From Zygnema cylindricum (lineage: Eukaryota > Streptophyta > Zygnematophyceae > Zygnematales > Zygnemataceae): DNA of 64,000 bases. The notes below the pieces were generated by a model, which was not told where the DNA came from, ran no database searches, and was given only the letters and a program-made list of their open reading frames with translations. The translations under genes and the position numbers were made by a program. Positions within the stretch are counted from its first letter, which is position 1. The number at the start of each line of letters is the position of its first letter. This document shows positions 11,411 through 21,490 of this stretch, piece by piece. Where the stretch lies: contig JBBHKE010002346.1 of NCBI GenBank assembly GCA_037447655.1, positions 126,001-190,000 of the forward strand. Direction: 5' to 3'.

Positions 11411-12742
11411 TGTTAGGATTGCAATGTGGGATTTTTTCAATGTTGGTTCGTTTTTAGTGTGGGTCAGTTTTGTCGCGCGTCACGTCGCGCATTTTGTTTC
11501 GTTTCATTAGTAATTTTCAGTTTCGTTTGATTAAGTGTGAACGTTTGGTCTTTTTCGTTTGTATGCGGGACTTCTAGTACTTTCGGTTCGTGCGTGTACG
11601 TCTACAACATAGTTGTTCAAATCGCGCGATTTTTTCCTTTTTTGCGATTGAAACGTATAATTCGTGACTTTTGAAAAAATCGGAAAAAAACGTGTACTGA
11701 AAACTGAAACTGGAATTTTGCGGAAATCTGTAAACTAATTACTGTAACTGTACATTTTTTCACGGATATGTACGGAATATAACGGGAAATATGCGTCGCA
11801 CTTATTGGTACTTTCTGTTCAGTGAACTGAACAGAAATACCACGGAAGTTGTACGTTATATAATCGAAAATGTACGGACATTTTCGAAAAGAGACGTTGG
11901 ACGTCACAATAATTTCGCGCATTCAGTTTGAAATTTGTACGGGCGTCTTCTTCAATTTTTTTTGAAAGAAGACGCCATGGAACAGAGACGAAATTGCTAA
12001 AAAAATTATCTTGATAACATTCGAACCCGGGTGCGTTCCCTCTGTAGCATATGTTAAGGTGGATGACAGGGCTACCATTTGGTAGATCATTCCTTTACCA
12101 AAAATATTTGTGATAAAAATATAAACAGTTTATTTTCTTACCGCTCATTTAACGCGAAAAACTTGCAAACTGCGTTATATGTAATAGTTTTTTGTTTTTT
12201 TATGTACGGAACAGTACGGAAGGAAATTCATTAACGATTTTTTGCGATTTGATCAAAAGGTTCAATGCGTTTGTTACGTATAATTCGTCACGTACGGTAC
12301 GTTCGCACTAATCGCCGTAAACAACTATGGTCTACAAGTTTCGTTTCGTGTAAATTACGTTATACTTAAAGTACGGTACTTTTAGATATTTCGTTTCGCG
12401 AATTTTCAGTTTGCGTCGTACTCTATTTTGCGTCCAAGTACATGTGACGCTTCTAGAATTAGATTTCTAAATGTAATCTGGCGACTAAGTTAAAATGCCA
12501 GCTAGTGAGGGATTAGGTAACAACTAAGATACAACTAAGGAGGAATTAAGGAGAAACTATTGTAGAACTAATGTATGATAATTAATGTCAAAATTCTTTT
12601 TCTGAATTTTGTATTGTCTCTATCTATGTTCATGAGGATTTAATGTATGTGAGCTGATTGATATTTGATGTGAGTTAAATTCGCTTCCGCATTGTAATTT
12701 GTCAATTTTTTGCGCATTCCGATTGTGTTATCGATCCTTTCA
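11411..12742 (+). repeat. 5' LTR of A1
   Basis: Starts TGTTAGGATTGCAATG and ends ATCGATCCTTTCA. Without the hAT-like insert and its 8-bp duplication it is about 602 bp, matching the 604-bp LTR of A2. Confidence 0.85.
11608..12329. mobile_element. hAT-like non-autonomous element in the A1 LTR
   Basis: 722 bp with ends CATAGTTGTT and AACAACTATG, flanked by a perfect 8-bp duplication GTCTACAA (11600-11607 and 12330-12337). The A2 LTR has the uninterrupted site. The 8-bp duplication and the subterminal TCAAATCGCGCGATTTT sequence suit hAT. The minus-strand frame 11617-11922 has no recognisable domain. Confidence 0.75.
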
Positions 12743-12760
12743 ATTGGTATTGGAGCCGGT
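12743..12760 (+). promoter_or_regulatory. Primer-binding site of A1
   Basis: ATTGGTATTGGAGCCGG follows the LTR directly and resembles the plant copia site for the 3' end of initiator tRNA-Met. Confidence 0.7.
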
Positions 12761-12792
12761 TATCTCCACATTGAGGATCTAGTGAGTTAGGC

Positions 12793-14216
12793 ATGGGAGG
12801 GAAGAAAAAGAAGAACACACCCTCTCCATCCGGATCGAGGATGCCTATGGGGACCTCGGGAACTCCGCCGACTCCCGAACCATCTCTTCGGGGTCCGAGC
12901 GAACGAGAATTCAGTTTCGGCGAAAGAATTGCGCCAAAGTCCGAGGAATCATTGCCAGCTAAACCCTTTGGATTGAGAAGGAAAGTTATGACATTCGGTT
13001 AGATAGAGACACTTATAAGGAGTTGGAGAAATTTATGAAAGAGAAGGATAAAAATGTGAAAAATGAAATTGTTTCGGTGAAAGAGGAATTCCGAGGGCAG
13101 CTCTAGCTCTAATTCTAGTAGCAGCTCAGATAATTCGGATGATGATGAAAAATATAAGAAAAAGAAAAAGAAAAAGATAGAAGAGGATTTTGATTTTGAT
13201 AGTGAGTTGGAAGGAGAAGAAGATTTTCCAATGGAAGGCAAGCCGGTTATCTTTGACGGATCAAACTACGCTATTTGGAAGAAGAACATGAGAGCGAGTC
13301 TCATCTTGAAGAAGTTATGGAAGATCGTCAACGGCAAGGAGAAAATGCCAAAAGATCCCAAGGCACAAAATTTGTGGAGATTGAAAGATATGGCGGCCAT
13401 GAATGGATTGATTCAAAGTTGTACCGGATCGGTCCATGATTATTTTCTTATTCATGATACCGCACATAAATGTTGGCAAGCGTTAGAAAATCATTTTGAG
13501 AAAGGAGTCAAAGATAAGGCAAATTATGTGTTCAAGGATTTCATTAAGTTTAAGTTTAAACATAATGAGTCAATAGATGATGGAGTCAAAAGATTTTATA
13601 TTTTGTTGGAGCAATTGAGTAGTCTTGGTAAAATTGTACCCGAAAATGAAAAGTTACAAGTGTTCTTAGAGGGATTACCCTAAAGATATTCTACGTCTAT
13701 TGAAATACTTCAATCTAAAAGGAATGCTACGCTTAAGTATGCGGTGAATTATTTGAAGTCCATTGAGAAGTTAGAGAGAGTGTAGGTAGAGGTTTTGAAA
13801 GTAGTGGAATCCATAATGTAAATACCTCGGATTCCCCAGATCTAAATTTGTTCCGAGGAAGAGGGGGTATTAGAGGAAATTTTAGAGGAAGAGGTAGAGG
13901 AAGAAGTCAAAATGTTGGATTTAGTAGAAGTCAATTCGATAAATCTAACACCTCTAACGTGACTTGTTTCAAATGTGATAAGATTGGGCATTTTGCAACC
14001 GAGTGCCCGGATAAAGAGAAGAGATGCATTATTTGCCATAAGTTGGGACATGTGAGTTCACATTGTTTCCAACGAGAAGGCGAAAATTCTTCCTTTTATG
14101 ACGATCGAAAAAATGGACGAGGACGTGACCGAGGACGCGGACGAGGTCGTGGCCAATTAAGAGGATTCGGTTATCAAAGAAACTATACGGAATTTGCAAA
14201 AGACATTGAGGAGTGA
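12793..14216 (+). pseudogene. Copia gag of A1
   Basis: Starts MGGKKKKNTPSPSGS. The frame breaks near 13000 and 13100, resumes at 13207-13683 with the gag core (GSNYAIWKKNMRASL, LKDMAAMNGLIQSC, CWQALENHFEKGV), stops at a TAA (13681) and resumes at 13848-14216 with an RGRG-rich stretch. Two CCHC zinc knuckles follow, CFKCDKIGHFATEC and CIICHKLGHVSSHC, both intact. Gag packages the element RNA in cytoplasmic particles. The same gene is in A2 in reverse. Confidence 0.8.
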
Positions 14217-14225
14217 TATTACAAT

Positions 14226-15272
14226 TTGACTATTTTATTGGACGAGAAAACCGGAGCAATTTTGAATTCGGCTTCTAGTAATAATTGTGTAAGAGATTGG
14301 ATTATTGACACCGACGCATTTCACCATGTGTGTACGGATTTAAGTTTATCTTCGGATACAAGGAAGCTTACGGTTCCAAAGAATGTCACGGTTGCGAGTG
14401 GACATGTGATTCCGGTGGACACGGTTGGAACGGTCCGAATTGATTTACCGGTGAGAGATAAATTTGGAAATGTTAGAGTGCATAAAGCTAAGTTGAATGA
14501 TGCTTTGTTTATTCCTAATGGAGTGGTGAATTTGGTTAGTGTTCCTCAAATTCAAAAGGTAGGAGGTAGAGTTATTTCTTTAGAAGATTTTAGAATCATG
14601 ATTAAAAGTAAGGAAGGAATTCAAATTGGGAAGGATTTGTGTCGGATAATTTGGTTAGTAAGCTAATTTGGAAATGGTCGGCTAAAGAGAAACCTTCTAT
14701 GCTTTCCGTGGAGATGGAGAAAGGCGACCTTAGCATTTGGCATCATCGGTTATGCCACACTTTGGAGGGAAATATTAAAAAGATGATTAAGAATTCTTCG
14801 GTAAGAGGCTTGGAATTGGCGACCAGAGAAAAGGTGAATGGATGTAATGGTTGTAACAAAGGGAAGCAAATGAGAAAACCGCACCCTGTCAAACATGTAC
14901 AATTTAGAGTAAGTCAACCTTTGGAACTTGTTCATGTGGATCTATGTGGACCTATTACACCAAGGAGTCTTGGGGGAAATATATATATTTTTGTGATTGT
15001 TGATGATTTTTCTCGAAAGAGTTGGGTGTATCTTTTGAAAAGGAAGTCAAAGGCTTTGGATTATTTTAAGAAGTTTGTTGTGATGGCTGAAAGGGAAACG
15101 GAAAGGAAATTGAAATCCGTGAGGTCGGATAATGGTGGAGAATTCATCGCATTTAAGGAGTTTTGTGAGGAGCGGGGAATCAAACTACAATTTACCGCCG
15201 CTTATTCACCCGAATCTACTGGAGTGGCCGAAAGGAAAAATAGGACGTTGCAAGAAATGGTGCGTGCGATGA
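14226..15272 (+). pseudogene. Copia protease-integrase part of A1
   Basis: The protease region reads WIIDTDAFHHVC, where most copia proteases have DSGA or DTGA, so the catalytic-loop glycine is replaced by Asp. A frameshift near 14640 separates it from the GAG-pre-integrase and integrase (LSIWHHRLCH ... CNGCNKGK, then HVDLCGP, RSDNGGEF and GVAERKNRT, giving HHCC and D, D, E). The frame is cut at VRAM by the deletion that joins it to the LTR remnant. Reverse transcriptase and RNase H are absent. Confidence 0.8.
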
Positions 15273-15321
15273 GTAATTTGTCAATTTTATGCGCATACTG
15301 ATCGTGTTATCGATCCTTTCA
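15273..15321 (+). repeat. 3' LTR remnant of A1
   Basis: The last 49 bp match the end of the 5' LTR (GTAATTTGTCAATTTT ... ATCGATCCTTTCA). Confidence 0.8.
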
Positions 15322-15349
15322 AAATAAACATTCCCAATTCCTCCCTCTT

Positions 15350-15610
15350 CGTCTCCCTTCTCCCCCCCCCCTTTTCATTCTTTTTCATTTTTTTAAAATC
15401 ATTTTTAGTTCTTTTTAGCCCTTTTTTTTTCCCCCTCTTTTTATCCTTGCAAGTTTTTTCCTACCCTTTTTCTTCCCCTTCCTTCCTTCCCTCCTTCCTT
15501 CTTTCCTTCTTTCCTTCCCTCCCTCCCTCCCTCCCTCCCTCCCTCCCTCCCTCCTTCCTTCCTTCCTTCCTTCCTTCCCTCCCTCCCTCCCTCCCTCCCT
15601 CTGCATTCAC
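15350..15610 (+). repeat. Pyrimidine-rich CCTT/CCCT microsatellite
   Basis: Long runs of TTCC and TCCC. Open frames on both strands here are repeat artefacts. The matching place in unit 1 (1563-1605) is much shorter, so this tract has expanded. Confidence 0.9.
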
Positions 15611-15641
15611 ACTTCTGCCTATATTTTCTGTCGCTCGCTCT

Positions 15642-15805
15642 CATCTCTCCTCCCTCTTTCTCAATTCTCTCTTCTTCTTTGCATTCTACTCAATCCTCAC
15701 CTTAGACCAATGAGAAAAGAGCGCATCTCTCCTCCCTCTTTCTCAATTCTCTCTTCTTCTTTGCATTCTACTCAATCCTCACCTTAGACCAATGAGAAAA
15801 GAGCG
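15642..15805. repeat. 82-bp perfect tandem duplication
   Basis: A unit starting CATCTCTCCTCCCTC and ending AAAAGAGCG is present at 15642-15723 and 15724-15805. It is immediately downstream, in gene direction, of LysM exon 2 of copy 2. Confidence 0.9.
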
Positions 15806-15834
15806 ACGGACGTCAGAAGAATACTCCATTGCAC

Positions 15835-15930
15835 GAAATTCAGGAACTTGCAAAAGTTTAACTTATTGACACGTTTCCTATCGCTGATTCTTTGGGCCAG
15901 AGATTTGATTTGAAACAAGCGATCAGTCTC
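15835..15930 (-). CDS. LysM gene copy 2, exon 2 (provisional)
   Basis: After a TTTTTTCTAG acceptor the frame gives ETDRLFQIKSLAQRISD and then LNFC, similar in shape to a LysM helix pair, in phase with exon 1. The donor is unclear; the best candidate is GTGCAA just below 15835. Confidence 0.35.
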
Positions 15931-16225
15931 CTAGAAAAAAATGGTTGTAAAACAATTTTCTTGATTTTTTTTTCTCTTCTTCTTCTTATTTTCTTTTTGA
16001 CTTCTTCTTTCTTCTTGAACTTCTTCTTCACTTATTTCAGATTTTGTGAGTGTATGTGAAGAAAATGATATAATAAATGTACTTTTAGAAAAAGAAGAGG
16101 AAGACGAGGAAGAAGAGGAAGAAGTAAAAAATCTTGTGTCGTTAATTTGAATAGTGGATCCAATTTGTGACAAGGAGAGAGTGAGATCCGATGACAAATG
16201 ATCGAACTAGGACGGCGATTTATAC

Positions 16226-16288
16226 CAGAAATGGCACAAAACGACAAACCGTAAGCGACAAAAATGAGAGACGTTTCATAATTTTCAT
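16226..16288 (-). CDS. LysM gene copy 2, exon 1 (signal peptide)
   Basis: ATG plus 20 codons, MKIMKRLSFLSLTVCRFVPF then L, with two basic residues followed by a hydrophobic run, then a GTATAA donor. The same exon is conserved at 2099-2161. The start was chosen because it is the first ATG shared by both copies that gives a signal-peptide-like sequence. Confidence 0.45.
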
Positions 16289-16488
16289 GGTCAACTCCAG
16301 CCCATCCAGCCGAAATGCTTAGCTGCGAGCCGTACGATCAAGGAACAAGCTCCACCGTTCGATTGGTTCCATTTTGACTTCGGGCTGCTTGAGATTTACG
16401 GCTAGATCTGTGAAAGCGAAAGAAAACGATACGAGTCTTAGGTTGACTTGTACGGGGCTCGGCACCATTTTCGTAGGGTACACTGTGT

Positions 16489-16675
16489 ATCGCTATTAGT
16501 GTCGATGTTTTTTTCGTCTCTTAAAACATGTTTTCTCCGAACACACATGTCGGATTTTGGATCTGACAATTGCGATTGAATGTTACGATTTTCGATCGGC
16601 GGTCTATAATTGGACCAATGTGTACGGAGAAAAAGATGTTTTAAACGGCGAAAAAGTGTTAACACTAATAGCGAT
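16489..16675. mobile_element. Short inverted-repeat element, copy in unit 2
   Basis: Duplicate of 2361-2555 with the CGCTATTAGTGT / AACACTAATAGCG ends retained. Confidence 0.5.
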
Positions 16676-16991
16676 AGGCGTAATACTGCATTAATTAAAG
16701 TCGGCAAAGCCGAAAGTGCTTTTGCCTAATTTGTCGTTTCCAAGATAAGCTTTAAGTTATCATAGTTGCAGTCAACATCCGTACTGGAGAAGACTAAATT
16801 ATCAATGCGGTTGTCCACGACTTACCTCCGCCCTCCCCCGCCGTACTTATTTGCTAATATTGTACAAACTTAGTACGGAATGAAGGCAAATAATATTAGT
16901 GTTAATATTAGCTCTATATATTATATACTGTATTTTTCGCATTAACACTAATAAATCCTTAACGCTAATAACGATAGGCAGGGGACAAAAG

Positions 16992-17342
16992 TGAAAGGAT
17001 CGATACACACAAGGATAAGAGAAAGACAGAATAAAATGCGGAAGCAAGAGACAGCAAGAAATATATTTCACCGGAAGTTTTCCCCTTTCAAAAGATGATC
17101 TATACTCCAAACAACTAAGTCCTAAATACTCCAAACACTCCTACCAGACAAAGTACTACTCAAGCGACGTCGTACAAAAGTACACCGCGCGAACCAATCA
17201 AACCAAAGTACCAACGAAACGACATATCGTACATATCTAAAGTACTACGCACGCAAAACCAAACCAAACTATATAAAGCTAAACTAATCATGCTACGCCA
17301 AACAAAACCACACGTAAAAAATATAATTTACAATACGGTACT
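16992..17342 (-). repeat. Fragment of a related copia LTR
   Basis: Starts TGAAAGGATCGATACAC, the complement of a copia A-type LTR end, but the rest differs from A1 and A2. It abuts the A2 LTR at 17343. Probably a truncated LTR of a sister family. Confidence 0.5.
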
Positions 17343-17946
17343 TGAAAGGATCGATAACACAATCGGAATGCGCAAAAAATTGACAAATTACAATGCGGAA
17401 GCAAATTTAACTCACATCAAATATCAACCAGCTCACATGCATTAAATCCTCATGAACATAGATAGAGACAATTCATAATTCAAAAAAGGAATTCTGACAT
17501 TAATTCTCATACATTAGTTCTACAATAGTTTCTCCTTAATTTCTTCTTAGTTGTTTCTTAGTTGTTACCTAATCCCTCACTAGCTGGCATTTTAACTTAG
17601 TCGACAAATTACATCTAGAAATCTAATTATAGAAGCGTCACATGTACTTGGATGCAAAATAGAGTACGACGCAAACTGAAAATTCGCGAAACGAAATATC
17701 TAGAAGTACCGTACTTTAAGTATAACGTAATTTACACGAAGCGAAACTTCTAGACGTACACGCACGAACCGAAAGTACTAGAATTCCCGCATACAAACGA
17801 AAAAGACCAAATGTTTACACTTAATCAAACGAATCCAAAAATACTAATGAAACAAAACAAAATGTGTGACGTGACGCGCGACATAACTGACCCACACTAA
17901 AACCGAACCAAGATTAACACTTAAATTCCACATTGCAATCCTAACA
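17343..17946 (-). repeat. 3' LTR of A2
   Basis: 604 bp, complement of TGTTAGGATTG ... ATCCTTTCA. A purine-rich tract (complement of TTCTCCCTCTC at 17947-17957) lies next to it. Confidence 0.85.
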
Positions 17947-18195
17947 TTCTCCCTCTCAATGTGAGGATTTATACTAACTACTAAACAAACTCAAATTAGC
18001 CCTAATTTAGGTCTCCCTCTTACAAAGACATCATGTTATCAGCTTTAATTAACATTTTTGGTGCCTCCTCCAAAGTAGGATCAAATATAAATTCCAACTC
18101 TTTATCCATCACCAAATCTCTAACAAAATGTCAATGTATTCTAATATGTTTTGTTCTTTTATGAAACACCGGATTCTTCACTAAAGCAATACTAC

Positions 18196-18442
18196 TTATG
18201 CTGTTGAATAGATCCTCATGCACTTTACAAAAATTCCCAATTCACTCAACATATCCTTAATCCAAATTGAAGCTTTTGCCCCATGAAAAGCCGCCATGTA
18301 TTCCGCTTCTTTTGAACTTAAAGCCACCGTTGGCTGTAATCTGGAGCTCCATGAGATTGCCGCTCCAGTTAATACAAAAACAAAGCTAGAGGTGGACTTT
18401 CCCGTGTCAAAGTATCTTCCCCTGTCAGCATCACATAATCCG
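18196..18442 (-). pseudogene. A2 RNase H, downstream half
   Basis: Resumes as LCDADRGRYFDTGKSTSS and SSKEAEYMA after element B. The junction joins in frame with 24863-25044 once the ATCCG duplication is removed. Confidence 0.8.
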
Positions 18443-19471
18443 TGTTGAAATTGATAGATTTCTAGAGTATTTTCTAGGTTTAATATGTTAGTATAAACAG
18501 AAAAAGGACAGACAACCTGCCTCCACCTCCTCTCTCTACCCCCCATACTTGTGGTAGTCACTGAAGGATAGAGAGGGTGGTTTATCCATGGCTGCCCTAG
18601 TCCAACAGGCAGTTATTTTTAGTAGGTTACTCTAAAAAAAAATTTATGATTTGATCGCGGTACATACCAGTCGTCAGGTTGACCGACAGCGGTCAGCTTT
18701 ATCCTATTAGACTATGACCAATGCTAAATGCTCTAGTATGTGATAGACATATATATATATATTTAGAAAGGAACAAATTCATTTAATTAAAACTGGATAC
18801 GGCGTGCATAGATACAGTTTTATTAAAGTACGAAGTACGACATCATTTCAAAAACAAATACCACGCATGTTTTTGGCAACGAAACAAATATTGCGCAAGT
18901 ATTTATAACGGCTACAATTGCGTCTCATTGCCAATCATATAGCGCACATCATCGCCGAAATCGCGAAGTGGTCACCTTGGCGTTTTGTGACGTGGCATGA
19001 CCTGGAGCCACATGGAGAGATGACATTCGGTCAAAGGAATTCCGAGGAATGTACGGACAAGTAAAAAGCAGACACGCGTTCGCTAAATAGCCTTGTCGTA
19101 CATAGGTCGTACAAAAGGTACACCGGCAGTAGTACTTTTTGGTACGGTACACTAATCTGATTGGTCCGTACTTCAGTAGATAGAAGTATTAGAGGGAATC
19201 AGGACTTAGAAAATTTTGGTAGGTAGTCACCTCTCCCTTTGAGAGTTTGTACAAATTGGCATTTTTACTGCCTCATAACTTATCGCCTGGTTCGGCGTTT
19301 TTAGAGATTTTTTTTCCTAAAGACTTAGGGGAGTCCAAGCTGCACAGGGGTGCATACAGATTGTCAGTCTGATTACTTGGGCAGCAGTGGATTTGGCTTA
19401 ATGTGGGCTAGTTAAAAACTATCTAGAGGCTTCTTGTTTTTCTATAGTCGAATGGAGGACACAGAATTGTA
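18443..19471 (+). repeat. 5' LTR of B
   Basis: 1029 bp, TGTTGAAATTGATAG to AGAATTGTA (final CA mutated to TA). It contains the antisense tRNA-like module (18643-18722) and a cluster of GTAC motifs (19076-19150). Confidence 0.9.
18643..18722 (-). other. Antisense tRNA-like module, B 5' LTR
   Basis: On the minus strand: GTCTAATAGGATAAAGCTGA resembles a tRNA D-arm/A-box, and GCGATCAAATC resembles the T-arm. The copy at 24027-24112 is better preserved. Confidence 0.4.
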
Positions 19472-19486
19472 GGTTATGGGCCCACC
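19472..19486 (+). promoter_or_regulatory. Anticodon-arm primer-binding site of B
   Basis: GGTTATGGGCCCACC is the complement of the GGGCCCATAACC anticodon arm of initiator tRNA-Met, the type used by Drosophila copia, where a cleaved 5' half-tRNA is the primer. The ATG within it is the first codon of gag. Confidence 0.8.
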
Positions 19487-20393
19487 CTCTAGGGTGCCCA
19501 CCTTGAATGGATCTAGGTTCATCTATTGGGAAGCTATGATGATGGGAGCCTTTTGCGAAAAACGATACTGGGGTATTGTCAGTGGACAAGTGAAACGTCC
19601 ACCTTCGCGAGTTCCTCCCTGTTTTGGAGGAGTAAGGTTTTTTGCAGCAAAGACTGCTTTAGCGGAGGAGGCAGATGAAAGGGACAGTAGTATATCCAAA
19701 AAGGGGAAACGGAAGGAGACACCACTTACCCCTATTGCCATGGCATCGGAATCGGCGGCCGTGAAAACCGTGGAGAACGATACTCAAATGTGGGAAGACA
19801 TAAACATGGCTGTCAAGAACTTCATTCTAAGACACCTCACCCAAGGTTTGGCCACCCCTCAGCTTCACATTTACAAGGCCGAGGAGCTATGGGAGAGTTT
19901 GGTGGAAATCTATAGAGCATGAACTATTCAGGAGCTCCAGTTGGCTGAGCAAAAGCTAGCTAGTTACACTTACAAAGGATGAAAGATGTTAGATTATTGT
20001 AATGATCTTTCTTGTCTGTATATGGAGATGGAAAGTGCTGGGTGGACAGGTACAATGAAAATGAAATTTAACACTCTTATCATGAAGTTACCAGATGAGT
20101 TCGAGAACATAGTGTACCGAGCAGAGGGAATGCCTGATATTTCATGGAAATGGAACATAGTGGCCAGGATGATACTTGTGCAAGAAAACACAATGGAGAT
20201 TAGGAGAGGAGGAAAGAGCATTCAAGCTCTAGCAGTAGGAGGGGACCGATGGGGGAAGGACCTGAAGAAACCTTACAAAGGGGAAAGAGATCAGTGTGGG
20301 GCACCAAGGCCCCCAAAGGGTCTTTGTCATTTTTGCAAAAAACCAGGACACTTCATCGCAGACTTTGTCAAGCTATCGGAGCAGAGGCTCTGA
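19476..20393 (+). pseudogene. Copia gag of B
   Basis: Begins MGPPSRVPTLNGSRFIYWE inside the primer-binding site. TGA stops lie near 19920 and 19980, and the frame resumes at 19986. The core segment MLDYCNDLSCLYMEME and the ILVQENTMEIRRGGK motif precede a zinc knuckle, CHFCKKPGHFIADF, whose last Cys is replaced by Phe. Confidence 0.8.
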
Positions 20394-20559
20394 GAAAACC
20401 GTGGAGGGGGTTCTTCCGCAGGGAAGAAAAAGGCACTCGTGGTCACAAAAGTGACAAGAGAGATCAAGGATTTGTCGTCTGAGGAGGATAGGGAACTTCT
20501 TCTTTTGACGAGAGTCTGGAGGAGAAGGAGATCCCTCGGAGACAAAAGTGTGCCCTTGG

Positions 20560-21490
20560 AGCAATTCGAGAAGCTCCACAGGAAGGATGGATCATCGACT
20601 CAGGTGCATCCATACATATGTGTCGTGATAAAGAACTCTTCACTAAACTAAGAAAGATCCCTACTGTAGAGATAGAGTATGGGGATGGGAGAGTGGTTAC
20701 TACAAATCTAGTGGGATCAGTAGATCTTAAGGTCTTAGTGGATGGTAAGACTTCTATACTTATATTCACAGATGTACTCTACATTCCTCAGCTGAGTAAA
20801 AATCTTGTCTCTACGTCTGTGCTAGATGACATAGAGTTTGATACCTTCTCTAGAAATGGAGTCTTTACAGTTAAGTATGGGGATGAAGTTTACTTCACGA
20901 CAGATAAGGGTAACCAAGGAATGTTTAGGCTTAACCTGAGTAATGAAAAGAAAACTGCTTATTATGTTGGTGTTCCTAAGTTGATGATTTGGCATAAGCG
21001 GTTGGGGCATGTGCATTTTGATAGGTTGAGGGAAATGAAAAAGCTTGGGGTAGTAGAAGGCATTCAGTTTGGGGATAATAAAATGATGAATGATTGTAGT
21101 GGATGTGCTCAAGGTAAGGCTCACAGACTTCCCTTTTTCAAAGCCGCCACATATAGAGGTGAGAAAGTGTTAGATTTGGTCCACACAGATATTTGGGGAC
21201 CTGCAAAAGTACCTTCGGTTCGAGGAAAGAGGTTTATGATGAGAATAAGCGATGATTAGTCTAGATACTCTAGAGTCTACTTTCTGAAAAATAAGTCTGA
21301 AGCATCAACTAACTTCAAAGAATAAAAAGTTTGGAGTGAGAAGTTGCATGAAACCCCCATTAAGAGGATAAGGAGTGATAATGGGGGGAAATATACCTCT
21401 CACCAGTTTGAGGACTATCTGAGTTATGACGGAGTGTAACACCAAAAAACTGTACCACATAACCCGAAACAAAATGGGGTAGCAAAGAGG
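20560..21490 (+). pseudogene. Copia protease-integrase of B
   Basis: The protease has an intact WIIDSGASIHMC loop (DSGA at 20597-20608). GAG-pre-integrase WHKRLGHVHFDRL and CSGCAQGK supply the HHCC site. HTDIWGP and RSDNGGKY give the two Asp. A TAG at 21257, a TAA near 21323 and another near 21437 break the frame. The catalytic Glu region reads GVAKRLNRT, so Glu is Lys. Confidence 0.8.

Larger units (their letters stand above)
11411..15321 (+). mobile_element. Copia element A1, internally deleted
   Basis: Inserted in the LysM copy 2 intron. A target duplication AAATA is at 11406-11410 and 15322-15326, and the empty site is present in unit 1 (CTCAAATAAGCAATCCC region near 1553). The 5' LTR is 11411-12742 and includes a 722-bp hAT-like insertion. 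The internal region holds gag, protease and integrase. The rest of pol and all but the last 49 bp of the 3' LTR (15273-15321) are deleted. Confidence 0.85.
9022..16288 (-). pseudogene. Secreted multi-LysM protein, tandem copy 2 (probably disabled)
   Basis: Seven proposed exons: 16226-16288, about 15835-15930, 11194-11264, 10824-10949, 10418-10555, 9807-9977 and 9022-9324 (stop TAG). The layout matches copy 1 with an offset near 9850. The product would be a signal peptide, three or four LysM-like modules and a basic, cysteine-containing tail. Two features suggest decay. The acceptor of exon 6, TTTTAG in copy 1, reads TTATAT here, so the AG is lost. A 3.9 kb copia element (11411-15321) lies in the intron between exons 2 and 3. 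The exon reading frames are still open, so the decay is either recent or bypassed by another acceptor. Expression data would decide. The family call rests on the GDTC-type motifs and on the spacing of conserved Cys and Asn residues. Confidence 0.55.
9022..16990. repeat. Segmental tandem duplication, unit 2
   Basis: Second copy of the LysM block. Homology to unit 1 is visible from about 9872 (the left part of unit 1 lies off the window) to about 16880, interrupted by element A1. Confidence 0.75.

Noticed and set aside
11617-11922. 101-codon minus frame inside the hAT-like element
   Set aside because: No transposase motif and biased composition. The element is too short to be autonomous.
15415-15713. 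Frames on both strands rich in Lys/Gly/Glu or Ser/Pro/Leu
   Set aside because: Products of the CCTT/CCCT microsatellite.
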